Assembly: GCA_963763955.1 (NCBI GenBank)
Contig: CAVXQP010000007.1
Coordinates: 1 to 64,000 of the forward strand
From: DASUPK01 sp963763955
GTDB lineage: Bacteria; Actinomycetota; Thermoleophilia; Solirubrobacterales; 70-9
Length of the DNA: 64,000 nt
Direction: 5' to 3'
A model generated the notes under the pieces. That model saw nothing but the letters and a program-made list of their open reading frames with translations, did no database searches and was not told the DNA's origin. How positions within the stretch are numbered: position 1 is the first letter of the stretch; each line of letters starts with the position of its first letter. This document shows, one piece after another, positions 8,386-17,970 of this stretch. The position numbers were made by a program, and so were the translations under genes.

Positions 8386-9285
8386 TTGCTGAAGCTCACC
8401 GTAGTGACGCCCACTCTCAATCAGGGCAGGTTCATCGAGCGGGCCATCCTCTCCGTCCTCGACCAGGGGTACGGGAACCTCGAGTACCTGATCGTCGACG
8501 GCGGCTCGACCGACGAGACGGTCGAGGTGATCAAGCGCTACGAGGACCGGATCGACTGGTGGGTCTCCGAGCCCGACGGCGGGCAGACCGACGCCATCAA
8601 CAAGGGGCTCGCCCGCGCCACCGGCGATGTCTTCGCGTACCTGTGCAGCGATGACTACTATCTGCCCGGCGCCTTTGAGACGGCCCTCGGCGCGTTGGAG
8701 CGAAGCGACGCGAGCTGGGTCGCCGGAGGGGCCATCAACGTCGACGAGAGCGGCCGGCCCAGGGATACGGCGCTCGGTCAGGTCTGGGTCCCGACACCTC
8801 CTGACCACGACGAGATCCGGCCCCGCAGCCGCTACGGGCTCGTCGCCCATCCCTGGTGCGTCGCCCAGCCCGCCTCGTTCTGGCGGCGGGAGGTGTTCGA
8901 CCGCCACGGTGAGTTCCGTCAGGACATGCATTTCGCCTTCGACGTCGAGTTCATGACCCGCCTCATGCTGGAGGGGGAGGCGCCGGTGCTGCTCCCCGAT
9001 GACCGGCTCGCCGCCTGCACGCTGCACTCGGACGCGAAGTCGTTCGACCCGAGTCGCTGGGAGCCGGACTACGAGCTGATGCGCCGCCTTCACCGACAGC
9101 GCCTGACTCGCTTCGGGCGTCTCCGCCTCGCGGTCTACCCGGTCGTCCGCGCGCTCCGCGAGGCGACGAAGCGCGTTCGGTACCAGGTGATCGGCCCCGC
9201 GATCAAGTTCGCCGGCGACATGCTGGAGCACGTGCCCGAGCGAATCCGGCCCAAGATCAGGACCCGGGACAGGCGCGCGCCCTGA
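8386..9285 (+). CDS. GT2 glycosyltransferase, tandem copy 1
   Basis: A 299-residue GT-A-fold family 2 glycosyltransferase. The sequence opens LKLTVVTPTLNQGRFIERAI, has IVDGGSTDETVEVI, the repeat-family motif EPDGGQTDAINKG, and the metal-binding acidic motif LCSDDYYLPG. The start is TTG, supported by TATACT nine bases upstream. The next gene is a tandem paralogue with about 41 identical consecutive bases (8476-8516 against 9375-9415). The stop overlaps that gene through CTGA. Role: adds one sugar in the surface-polysaccharide pathway, identity unknown. Confidence 0.9.
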   Translation: MLKLTVVTPTLNQGRFIERAILSVLDQGYGNLEYLIVDGGSTDETVEVIKRYEDRIDWWVSEPDGGQTDAINKGLARATGDVFAYLCSDDYYLPGAFETALGALERSDASWVAGGAINVDESGRPRDTALGQVWVPTPPDHDEIRPRSRYGLVAHPWCVAQPASFWRREVFDRHGEFRQDMHFAFDVEFMTRLMLEGEAPVLLPDDRLAACTLHSDAKSFDPSRWEPDYELMRRLHRQRLTRFGRLRLAVYPVVRALREATKRVRYQVIGPAIKFAGDMLEHVPERIRPKIRTRDRRAP

Positions 9286-10154
9286 GCCTCAAGCTCTCCG
9301 TCATCACCCCCAGCCTGAATCAGGGGGCCTTCATCGAGAGGACCATCCGCTCGGTCCTGGACCAGGGCTACGAGAACCTCGAGTACCTGATCGTCGACGG
9401 CGGCTCGACCGACGAAACGGTCGAGGTGATCAAGCGATACGAGGACCGGATCGATTGGTGGATCTCCGAGCCCGATGGCGGGCAGACCGATGCGATCGAC
9501 AAGGGCATCGCTCGCGCCAGCGGCGACGTGATCGCCTACATCAACAGCGACGACTACTACCTGCCCGGCGCCTTCGAGACGGCCCTCGGCTCACTCGAGA
9601 GAAGCGACGCGAGCTGGGTCGCGGGGGCGGCGGCGAACGTCGACGCCGAAGGGCGGCCGGGGGCGTGGGACACAGGGGACGAGTGGCGTCCGGTGCCCCC
9701 CGCCGACGTCGAGCGGCGACCCTGCGGCCGGCAGTGGTGGATCGTCTGCAACTGGTCGGTCCCTCAGCCCGCGACCTTCTGGCGCCGCGAGCTCTTCCAG
9801 CGCCACGGCGAGTTCCGGCGAGAGCTCCACTTCGCGATGGACGTCGAGTTCATGGAGCGACTGGTCCTCGCCGGGGAGATGCCCCTGCTCCTCCCCGACG
9901 ACTTCTTGGCGGCCCGCGTGCTCCACCCTGGCGCGAAGTCCTCGGATCAAGGGCGCTGGCACTCCGACTACAAGCTGCTGCGCTCTGGGCTTCGCGATCG
10001 GCTGACGCTGCGGGAGCGGCTGCTGCTGCCCTACGCGCGCCTCGCCTTCGCTGCCTCGAGGAACCGCCGCATCGCCTGGTTCCGCTACGGCCTCTACGAC
10101 CCGCTGGTCAGGGAGGTCAGGCGCCTGCGGGGCCGGATGCGGCTCCGGCGCTAG
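9282..10154 (+). CDS. GT2 glycosyltransferase, tandem copy 2, apparent CTG start
   Basis: A 290-residue GT2 paralogous to the preceding gene. The homologous N-terminus LKLSVITPSLNQGAFIERTI is coded upstream of the first GTG at 9426, so a call from 9426 would lose 48 residues, including the first beta strand and nucleotide-binding loop. No ATG, GTG or TTG exists in frame between the previous stop region and this N-terminus. CTG 9282 overlaps the previous TGA as CTGA, the usual 4-bp coupling arrangement with C in place of A. The catalytic acidic motif is INSDDYYLPG. The stop shares CTAG with the convergent gene. Confidence 0.85.
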   Translation: MSLKLSVITPSLNQGAFIERTIRSVLDQGYENLEYLIVDGGSTDETVEVIKRYEDRIDWWISEPDGGQTDAIDKGIARASGDVIAYINSDDYYLPGAFETALGSLERSDASWVAGAAANVDAEGRPGAWDTGDEWRPVPPADVERRPCGRQWWIVCNWSVPQPATFWRRELFQRHGEFRRELHFAMDVEFMERLVLAGEMPLLLPDDFLAARVLHPGAKSSDQGRWHSDYKLLRSGLRDRLTLRERLLLPYARLAFAASRNRRIAWFRYGLYDPLVREVRRLRGRMRLRR

Positions 10155-11134
10155 CCGGACACCCGGTCTCGAAGCGACTCGAGATCGGCCTCCACCATCA
10201 TCGCGATCAGCTCGTCGAAGCCGGTGGTCGTGCTCCAGCCGAGCTCCTCCCGCGCCTTCGAGGGATTGGCGACAACCTCCTCGATGTCGGCGGGCCTCGT
10301 GAGCTCCGGATCCTGCCGTACGTATTGGGCGGGGTCGAGGTCGACGCAGGCGAAGGCCCGCTCGACGATGTCCCGAACCGAGTGGGCGATCCCGGTGCCG
10401 ACCACGTAGTCACCGGGCTCATCCTGCTGGAGCATGAGCCACATCGCCTGGACGTACTCCTTCGCATAGCCCCAGTCCCGGCGGACTTCGAGGTCCCCGA
10501 GGGAGAGCTCGCGCTCGAGCCCCAGCTTGATCGCGGCGACGCCGTGGCTGATCCGGCGGCTGACGAACGACAGTGCGCGCCGGGGGGACTCGTGATTGAA
10601 GAGGATCCCCGAGCTGGCGTGCATGCCGAAGCTCTCGCGGTAGTTGACGGTGATGAAGTGGCCGTAGACCTTCGCGACCCCGTATGGGCTGCGGGGATAG
10701 AAGGCGGTTGACTCGCTCTGGGGAGTCTCGACCGCGCGGCCGAACATCTCGGAGGAGGACGCCTGGTAGTAGCGTGCGTCGGGGTTCGCAACGCGAATCG
10801 CCTCCAGCAGCCGGGTGACGCCGACGGCCGTCGCCTCGGCCGTCGCCACCGCGAGTCGCCACGACTGGGAGACCGAGGAGGCCGCGGCGAGGTTGTAGAC
10901 CTCGTCCGGGAGGCTCGCCCGGATCACCGCCTGCAGCGAGCCCTCGTCGAGGAGGTCCCCGGCGTGCAGCGTGAGCCGGTCCTGGATCGAGTCCAGTCGC
11001 TCGTAACGCTGCTCCGGCGAGCGCACGAGGCCATGGACCTCGTAGCCCTTCTCCAGCAGCAGCTCGGCAAGGAAACTGCCGTCCTGCCCGCCGACCCCGG
11101 TGATCAGTGCGCGTTTCGGCACCGCCCCATTCAA
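10151..11134 (-). CDS. GDP-mannose 4,6-dehydratase-like enzyme (copy 1)
   Basis: A 327-residue extended SDR. The motif ALITGVGGQDGSFLAELLLE is typical of Gmd, QASSSEMFG carries the catalytic Ser/Glu region, and SPYGVAK the Tyr-x3-Lys. NHESPRRALSFVSRRISH also matches Gmd. It is shorter and more divergent than the second copy at 22.6-23.7 kb; for example FGRAVETPQSE replaces the usual loop. A related reductase acting on GDP-4-keto-6-deoxymannose (Rmd-like) is possible. The product would be a GDP-deoxysugar for the locus glycosyltransferases. Confidence 0.82.
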   Translation of the reverse strand: MNGAVPKRALITGVGGQDGSFLAELLLEKGYEVHGLVRSPEQRYERLDSIQDRLTLHAGDLLDEGSLQAVIRASLPDEVYNLAAASSVSQSWRLAVATAEATAVGVTRLLEAIRVANPDARYYQASSSEMFGRAVETPQSESTAFYPRSPYGVAKVYGHFITVNYRESFGMHASSGILFNHESPRRALSFVSRRISHGVAAIKLGLERELSLGDLEVRRDWGYAKEYVQAMWLMLQQDEPGDYVVGTGIAHSVRDIVERAFACVDLDPAQYVRQDPELTRPADIEEVVANPSKAREELGWSTTTGFDELIAMMVEADLESLRDRVSG

Positions 11135-11191
11135 TCGATCCGCCGCGCGCGACGGCGCCAGGGGAAGAACGTATCCTCGCCCCCGACCGTC

Positions 11192-11488
11192 ATGAACTCG
11201 ACTCGCCCGAGATCACCGCTCACTCTCCTGCGGACCAGCGTCGAGACCGTCTACTACTGGCTCCGCAGGGTCCTCGGCCTCCTCTACTCGATCCTGCTGC
11301 GGGACTCGATCACCCGCCTCCGGGTCGAGACGGAGCAGCTCGGCTCTGCCGCGGTCGAATCGACGGCCTACGTCGGGGCCGAGCTGCGACGGGTCGAGGA
11401 GCGCCTCGAGAGGCTCGAGGACGAGCTGGCCGCCGTCCGCGAGCTGCTCGAGCAGCGGCACTCGGTCGGCGGTCGCAGCAAGGACTGA
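11192..11488 (+). CDS. small coiled-coil protein, partner of GT4 (copy 1)
   Basis: A 98-residue protein of unknown function. Residues 1-45 are basic with an amphipathic stretch (LLRTSVETVYYWLRRVLGLL). Then comes the block LGSAAVESTAYVGAELR and a heptad-rich helix VEERLERLEDELAAVRELLE that should form a coiled coil. The copy at 16442-16714 has LGSASVESSAYLGLELQ followed by the same kind of helix. Both copies lie directly upstream of a GT4 gene of the same subfamily, here with two bases between stop and start. A TATCCT box lies 14 bases upstream. A scaffold or membrane-tethering role for the glycosyltransferase is a guess. Confidence 0.75.
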   Translation: MNSTRPRSPLTLLRTSVETVYYWLRRVLGLLYSILLRDSITRLRVETEQLGSAAVESTAYVGAELRRVEERLERLEDELAAVRELLEQRHSVGGRSKD

Positions 11489-11490
11489 GG

Positions 11491-13092
11491 ATGGGCGTTC
11501 CGCCGGGCAGCGTCTGGCTGGACGCGCGCGCCACCCAGGGCGAGGGCAGCGCCGAGCGCGGGCTAGGCCGCCATGTGGTCGAGGTGATCAGGGCCATCCG
11601 CTCGATCGCGCCGGACACCCTCGGCTCGATCAGGTTCGACTCCCGGCTGCCGGCGCCTCCGGCCCTCGCGGACCTGGGGGAGCTGGCGGGCTGGGGACTC
11701 GGCAGGCCGCGCCCCGGCGAGACGGTGCCATCGATCTACCACGTCCCCGCCCCGTTCGAGGAGGTGGGGATCGACCGGATCTGGCCCGAGTGGATCAGGA
11801 GCGGCGCCCATGCGGTGAGGACCGTGGTGACGCTCCACGACCTCGTCCAGCTCGCGATGCCCGGCGAGTACCTGCAGCACAGCCTCGCCCTGAAGACGAT
11901 GTACACCGCGAGGCTGGGCCTGATCCAGAGCGCCGACCAGGTCCTCGCGATCTCCGACAGCACCGCCGCGGACGCGGTCGAGCACCTCGGTGTGGATCCC
12001 GGGCGGATCACCCGCATCGAGTCCGGGGTCTCCGACACCTTCTCCTCGCTCGTGACCTCGGCGGAGGAGGCGGCCGGGATCCTCGCGTCGTCCTACCCCG
12101 CGATCCGGGACGGCTTCCTCCTCTACGTGGGCGGCGGCGACCCGCGAAAGAACATGGAGGGCGCCATCGAGGGATTCGCCCGGCTGCCGCGACCGGTCCG
12201 CCTCGCGCACCAGCTGGTGATCGTCTCCAAGCTCGGCCCCCAGGTGGCCGGCGAGCTGCGCGTGAAGGGGCGCCGGCTGGGGATCGACGAGGGCGACCTG
12301 TTCTTCGCCGGCTTCGTCCCGGACCGCGAGCTCGCCGCGATGTACCGGCGCTGCGCCCTCTTCCTCTTCCCCTCCCTCTACGAGGGCTTCGGCCTGCCCA
12401 TCCTGGAGGCGATGTCCTGCGGTGCGCCCGTAGCCGCCGCCGACAACAGCTCGATCTCCGAGGTCCTCGGGGACCTGAGAGCCACCTTCGACGCATCCGA
12501 TCCGAACGCGATCGCCGCGAAGGTCGGGAAGGTGCTCGCCGACCCCGAGGAGCTGCAGCTGCTCCGCGAGCGATCGCGACGGCGAGCCGCCTACTTCACT
12601 TGGGAGAGCACGGCGGCGAAGGTGATCGAGGGCTACGAGGCGGCGCTCTCCCGGCCACGGGGCGGCGCGCGGCGGCGCGAGCGAAAGCGCATCGCGTTCG
12701 TCACCCCGTGGCCGCCCCAGCGCGCGGCAGCGGCCTCCCGCAGCAAAGAGCTGGTCTCGGCCCTCGCCGAGTCCGCCGATGTCGACGTCCTGGTAGCCGA
12801 CGGCGACGAGGCCTTCGACCGCTCGCCCAAACCGGGCGTCGGGTACTGGGGAGCGGACCAGCTCGACTGGCTGTTCGAGCTGCGCGATCACGACGGCTAC
12901 CTCTACGCGCTGGACGGCTCGCCGGCGAGCGCGGCCGTGCTCGACGCGGTAGCGAGGCGGCCGGGGGTCGTCCTGCTCCACGACGAGGCTCTGCGGCGGA
13001 TGCTGCCGGAGGACGCGGGTGAAATCCTTCCGGTCCGGCCCGACGAGGAGGGCGCGCTCGCCGAGCGGGTGACCGAGCTGCTCGGGCTGTAG
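11491..13092 (+). CDS. GT4 glycosyltransferase with truncated second GT domain, paralogue B
   Basis: A 533-residue protein. Residues 1 to about 385 form a complete GT4: PGSVWLDARATQGEG, VVTLHDLVQLAMPGEY, LLYVGGGDPRKNMEGAIEGF, and the signature FPSLYEGFGLPILEAMSCGAPV. After a basic linker (about 385-400) a second N-terminal GT-B half begins (RIAFVTPWPPQRAAAASRSKEL ... GVVLLHDEAL) but stops after about 135 residues with no donor-binding domain. The first part is paralogous to the gene at 15248-16441, which lacks the extra segment. It follows the coiled-coil gene by two bases and converges on wzt with a 6-bp gap. Confidence 0.85.
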   Translation: MGVPPGSVWLDARATQGEGSAERGLGRHVVEVIRAIRSIAPDTLGSIRFDSRLPAPPALADLGELAGWGLGRPRPGETVPSIYHVPAPFEEVGIDRIWPEWIRSGAHAVRTVVTLHDLVQLAMPGEYLQHSLALKTMYTARLGLIQSADQVLAISDSTAADAVEHLGVDPGRITRIESGVSDTFSSLVTSAEEAAGILASSYPAIRDGFLLYVGGGDPRKNMEGAIEGFARLPRPVRLAHQLVIVSKLGPQVAGELRVKGRRLGIDEGDLFFAGFVPDRELAAMYRRCALFLFPSLYEGFGLPILEAMSCGAPVAAADNSSISEVLGDLRATFDASDPNAIAAKVGKVLADPEELQLLRERSRRRAAYFTWESTAAKVIEGYEAALSRPRGGARRRERKRIAFVTPWPPQRAAAASRSKELVSALAESADVDVLVADGDEAFDRSPKPGVGYWGADQLDWLFELRDHDGYLYALDGSPASAAVLDAVARRPGVVLLHDEALRRMLPEDAGEILPVRPDEEGALAERVTELLGL

Positions 13093-13098
13093 GTCGGG

Positions 13099-14396
<1,298 letters not shown>

Positions 14397-14400
<4 letters not shown>

Positions 14401-15251
14401 ATGTTGTCCGCGAAGGTCTGCTCGGTCCGGCGGAAGTAGCGCAGCGCGACGACCAGGATCACGAGGGCGCTGGAGACCGAGATCGCTATCTGGCCGGTAC
14501 CCGGGTACTCGGTGCCGATCAGCGCCCAGCGCACCCCCTCGATCACCGAGAAGAACGGATTGAGAGAGAGGATGTAGAGCCAGCGGTCGGTGACGTGGAG
14601 GGCGTGGGTGGAGTAGATGATCGGCGTGGCGAAGAACATGAGCTGGATGAAGACCGGCACGATCTGGTTGACGTCGCGGTACTTGACGTTGATCGCCGCA
14701 AAGAGCGTCCCAATCGCGAAGGCGGAAACGACGCCGAGCGCGAGGAACAGGACCACGAGCGGCGCCGTCGCCTTGATCGCGACGCCGTAGGCGATGATCA
14801 CGGCGAGGACCACCGGCAGGGAGACCGCCAGGTCGACGATCAGGCTCGACGCCTTCGCGATCGGCAGGGCGAGCCGCGGGAAGTAGACCTTCGAGATCAG
14901 GTTGGCGTCCTGAACCATGCTGCTCGCGCAGTTGGTGATCGTCCCGGAGATGAACTGCCACGGGACGATGGCGACCAGGGCGAAGACCGCGTAGGGAAAC
15001 CCCTCGGTCGGCAGCGGGACCAGCTTCCCGAAGACGACCGCGAGCACGCCGGCGAAGGCAAGCGGCTGCAACACGGCCCAGCTGATCCCGAAGAAGCTCT
15101 GCTTGTAGCGGACCTGGAGCTCGCGCTTCGTCAGGAAGTAGATGAGCTCGCGGTGTGCCCAGAGCTCGCCCAGGTCGATCGCGCTCCACCGGCGCGGCGG
15201 GGCGATGACGGTCTCGGGGGATGCCGCGATCCGACTCTCCATGGTGCTCAC
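14397..15251 (-). CDS. wzm: polysaccharide ABC-2 transporter permease (Wzm type)
   Basis: A 284-residue permease from GTG 15251, or 281 from ATG 15242. I prefer the GTG because it overlaps the upstream stop as GTGA, matching the 4-bp coupling seen at its own 3' end. Features are the cytoplasmic interface helix LIYFLTKRELQVRYKQSFFG, about six membrane segments, and LYILSLNPFFSVIEGVRWAL near the end, all typical of ABC2 polysaccharide exporters. With Wzt it forms the export pump. No undecaprenyl-phosphate sugar transferase is next to it. Confidence 0.9.
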
Positions 15252-16441
15252 GCCGGCAAACGGTAGCTGGGGGCCCCCCCGAGGGCGCGGGCGTAGCCAT
15301 CCAGCGCCTTCCCGGCCACGCGCGCCCAGGTGTGGATCGCGGCCTGCCGGCGCGAGCGCTCCCGCAGGCGCTCGAGGCCCCCCGGCGCGGTCAGGACCTC
15401 TCCGATGCAGCGCGCCATGTCCTCCGGGTCGGAGGGGTCGAAGGTCGCCTCGGAGTCGCCGAGCAGCTCCGGCATCGCGGAGACTCCGCTGACCGCCACG
15501 GGCGCCCCGCACGACATCGCCTCGAGGATAGGGAGCCCCGCCCCCTCATAGAGAGAGGGGAAGACGAAGAGCTCGCACGCGCGGTACAGCGCCGCGAGCT
15601 GGCGGCTCGTCACGTAGCCGGCGAGCAGCAGTTGCCCCGGCTCGATGTCGAGGCGGCGCGCGAGGGCCTTGAGGTCCTGGCGGCGCAGGAACGGGACCTC
15701 GCACGCGATCACCAGCTGATGAGCGCGGCGGAGCTCCGGCGAGAGGCGGGCGTAGCCGCGGATCGTTCCCTCGAGGTTCTTGCGGTAGTCGGTCCCGCCG
15801 ACGTAGAGGAGGAAGCCGGGGCGCACTTTCGGCAGCTCCGCGTGGAGCAGCGATTCCGCGGCCTGCCCCGTCGGGATCAGCGAGGCGAAGTGGTCCGAGA
15901 CGCCTGAGTCGATGACGGCGAGGCGCTCCTCCGGGATCCCGAGGTACCGGGTCGCGTCGCCCGCGGTCTGGTGCGAGATCGTCAGCACCTGATCGGCGCA
16001 CCGCATCAGCCCGAGGCGGGCGGTCCAGGCGATCGCCTGATACCCCCACTCCGCCAGGTACTGCTCGCGCATCACCACCGGGACGAGGTCGTGGAGCGTG
16101 ACCACCAGCCGGCAGTCGGCCTGCCTCACCCAGGCGGGCCAGATCTCCTCGTAGGAGAGGTCCGCCTCGAAGGGAGAGAGCAGGTGGAAGACGCCCGGCA
16201 GCGGCCGGTCGGCCGGGGGTGAGTCGCCGTGCTCGGTGAGCAGCCCGCTATCCGCAAACCGCTCAAACGCCGGTGGCACCGGCTGCTGTGGGTCCAGGCC
16301 GATGGCCCCGATCGCCTCCGGCGCCGCATCGACCAGCGCGGGGATCAGCTCGGAGACGTGCCGCGGGATGCCGCGCCCGCTGTGGGCCAGGCTCTGGGCT
16401 CCTCGGCCGTCGAGCCAGACGGAGCCGGGCTCGAGCTCCAT
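15248..16441 (-). CDS. GT4 glycosyltransferase, paralogue B'
   Basis: A 397-residue GT4. PGSVWLDGRGAQSLAHSGRG opens the protein, LVVTLHDLVPVVM and LLYVGGTDYRKNLEGTIRGY mark the two domains, and FPSLYEGAGLPILEAMSCGAPV is the donor-binding signature. It is a full-length paralogue of residues 1-385 of the gene at 11491-13092, without the extra C-terminal half-domain. The ATG directly abuts the stop of the coiled-coil gene, and the 3' end overlaps wzm by 4 bp, so translation is probably coupled through the operon. Confidence 0.9.
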   Translation of the reverse strand: MELEPGSVWLDGRGAQSLAHSGRGIPRHVSELIPALVDAAPEAIGAIGLDPQQPVPPAFERFADSGLLTEHGDSPPADRPLPGVFHLLSPFEADLSYEEIWPAWVRQADCRLVVTLHDLVPVVMREQYLAEWGYQAIAWTARLGLMRCADQVLTISHQTAGDATRYLGIPEERLAVIDSGVSDHFASLIPTGQAAESLLHAELPKVRPGFLLYVGGTDYRKNLEGTIRGYARLSPELRRAHQLVIACEVPFLRRQDLKALARRLDIEPGQLLLAGYVTSRQLAALYRACELFVFPSLYEGAGLPILEAMSCGAPVAVSGVSAMPELLGDSEATFDPSDPEDMARCIGEVLTAPGGLERLRERSRRQAAIHTWARVAGKALDGYARALGGAPSYRLPA

Positions 16442-16714
16442 CTAGCGGGGAGGCTGCTCGGAGGCGACGGCGTCGCGGAGGCTCGCGACCTCCGCCTCGA
16501 TCCTCGAGAGCCTCCGGTTGAGGGCCTGAAGCTCGAGACCCAGGTACGCCGAGGACTCGACCGACGCCGAGCCGAGCCGCTCCGCCTGGCGGCCCAGGTC
16601 GCTGAGCTGGTCGTGGAAGAACACCTGGAAGATCCGGCCGAGGGCTCGCCGGACGGCAGCGGAGACCCGTATGGGGACGGAAGGTGGCGGATTTGCAGGG
16701 GATCCGGAGTCCAT
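16442..16714 (-). CDS. small coiled-coil protein, partner of GT4 (copy 2)
   Basis: A 90-residue protein of unknown function. After a Pro/Ser-rich start comes a basic amphipathic helix (VRRALGRIFQVFF), then LGSASVESSAYLGLELQ and the coiled-coil helix LNRRLSRIEAEVASLRDAVA. The middle block matches the protein at 11192-11488 in about two thirds of positions. The stop abuts the GT4 start at 16441. Conservation of the pair in two inverted copies, while the rest has diverged, argues for a function tied to the glycosyltransferase. Confidence 0.75.
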   Translation of the reverse strand: MDSGSPANPPPSVPIRVSAAVRRALGRIFQVFFHDQLSDLGRQAERLGSASVESSAYLGLELQALNRRLSRIEAEVASLRDAVASEQPPR

Positions 16715-16737
16715 CTACGACTGCCCCGAGGTTCGGC

Positions 16738-17970
16738 TCAGGCAAGGGGCGGAGCTTCGAGCAGGATACGGTCTTCCTCCGAGAGCGCCCGGCCCGCGAG
16801 GTACCGGTAGTGCGCTCGCAGCAGGCGGACGGCGGCGGCGAAGCTGAACTGGGCGCCCCTCCTGCGACCGCGTTCCGAGAGCTCGGCGCGCAGGTCGGGG
16901 TCCGTCCACAGCCGCCTGACGGCGTCCGCGATCTCCCCGGTGTCGTCGGGATCGAAGAGGAGCCCGGCGTCCGCGACGAGGTCGGGCAGGCTGGTCGCCG
17001 TCGAGCTCGCGACCGGGAGACCCTCCGAGAACGCCTCGCACACAGGCAGCCCCCAGCCCTCGAAGCGACTCGGGAAGACGAGCCCTGTGGCCAGCCGGTA
17101 GAGGCCGCGAAGTTCGAGCGGGCTGACGAAGCCCGGGAAGATGGTGGATGCGCCGAGCCCGAGCTCCGCTGCTCGGTCGCGAACGCGGCGCGAGCGGCTC
17201 GCGTCGCTGCCCGGGCAGACCACGGGAACGGTCAGCCCGTCGCGGCGTCGCAGCAACTCGAGTGCCTCGAGCAGCCGCTCGTGGTTCTTGTGCGGCCAGG
17301 TCTGTGCCGGGTAGAGCAGGAACTCGGGCGGCAGCGAGAGCCGCTCGCGCAGGGCGTCGAGGTCGGCCGCCGTCGGGTCGGGGTACTCCCAGAGCACCGA
17401 CCCGCCGGGGACCACAGCGACCTTTTCGGGCGGCAGACCGTAGCGCTCGATCACATCGGCTCGTCCCCAGGAGGTCATCAGGACGACCGTAGATGCGGCG
17501 GCGCAGTGCGCGCGGTAGATCGTCTCCCGGCGGCGGCGCTCCCAGTCGCTGAACAGCTCCGGCAGGTGCAGGTGCTGGAGGTCGTGAGGCTGGTAGATGC
17601 TCGGCACCTCGGTGAGAAAGGCATCCTGGAAAGGGAAGTGGACGACGTCGATCGCGTTCCGCTCGATCGTGCCGTCGCTGCGGCGGAGGGAGAACCGGGT
17701 GCCGATCGCCGGCAGCCTCTCGAGCAGCGCTCGCGTCACCGCCCGGGCGCGGCGGTTCGGCCGGCTGCGCCTGGTGTGGAGGATGCGGCAGGGGCCGCCG
17801 AGGTAGGGGCGGATCCACTCGTCCTCGCCGGCGTGGGTCAGGAAGAGGTACTCCTCGTCTCCGTCCTCGAGTCCCGAGAGCCCGGCCGCGATCCCGATCA
17901 CGACCTGCTCCACCCCGCCGAACTGCCCGCTGCCGAGCCGGGCGTCGATGCAGACGCGCAGGGGCGTCAC
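16738..17970 (-). CDS. GT4 glycosyltransferase, paralogue A'
   Basis: A 410-residue GT4 paralogous to the gene at 5514-6770: RVCIDARLGSGQFGGVEQ, then YLFLTHAGEDEWIRPYLG, QPHDLQHLHLPELF, YPAQTWPHKNHERLLEAL, and signature FPSRFEGWGLPVCEAF, ending LEAPPLA. The GTG start overlaps the previous stop as GTGA. Together with the next two genes it reproduces, on the opposite strand, the A, coiled-coil, B gene set of 5.5-13.1 kb. Confidence 0.9.
   Translation of the reverse strand: MTPLRVCIDARLGSGQFGGVEQVVIGIAAGLSGLEDGDEEYLFLTHAGEDEWIRPYLGGPCRILHTRRSRPNRRARAVTRALLERLPAIGTRFSLRRSDGTIERNAIDVVHFPFQDAFLTEVPSIYQPHDLQHLHLPELFSDWERRRRETIYRAHCAAASTVVLMTSWGRADVIERYGLPPEKVAVVPGGSVLWEYPDPTAADLDALRERLSLPPEFLLYPAQTWPHKNHERLLEALELLRRRDGLTVPVVCPGSDASRSRRVRDRAAELGLGASTIFPGFVSPLELRGLYRLATGLVFPSRFEGWGLPVCEAFSEGLPVASSTATSLPDLVADAGLLFDPDDTGEIADAVRRLWTDPDLRAELSERGRRRGAQFSFAAAVRLLRAHYRYLAGRALSEEDRILLEAPPLA

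Noticed and set aside
13093..13098. Terminator between the convergent GT4 and wzt genes
   Set aside because: The gap is 6 bp and no hairpin with T-tract is present around it.
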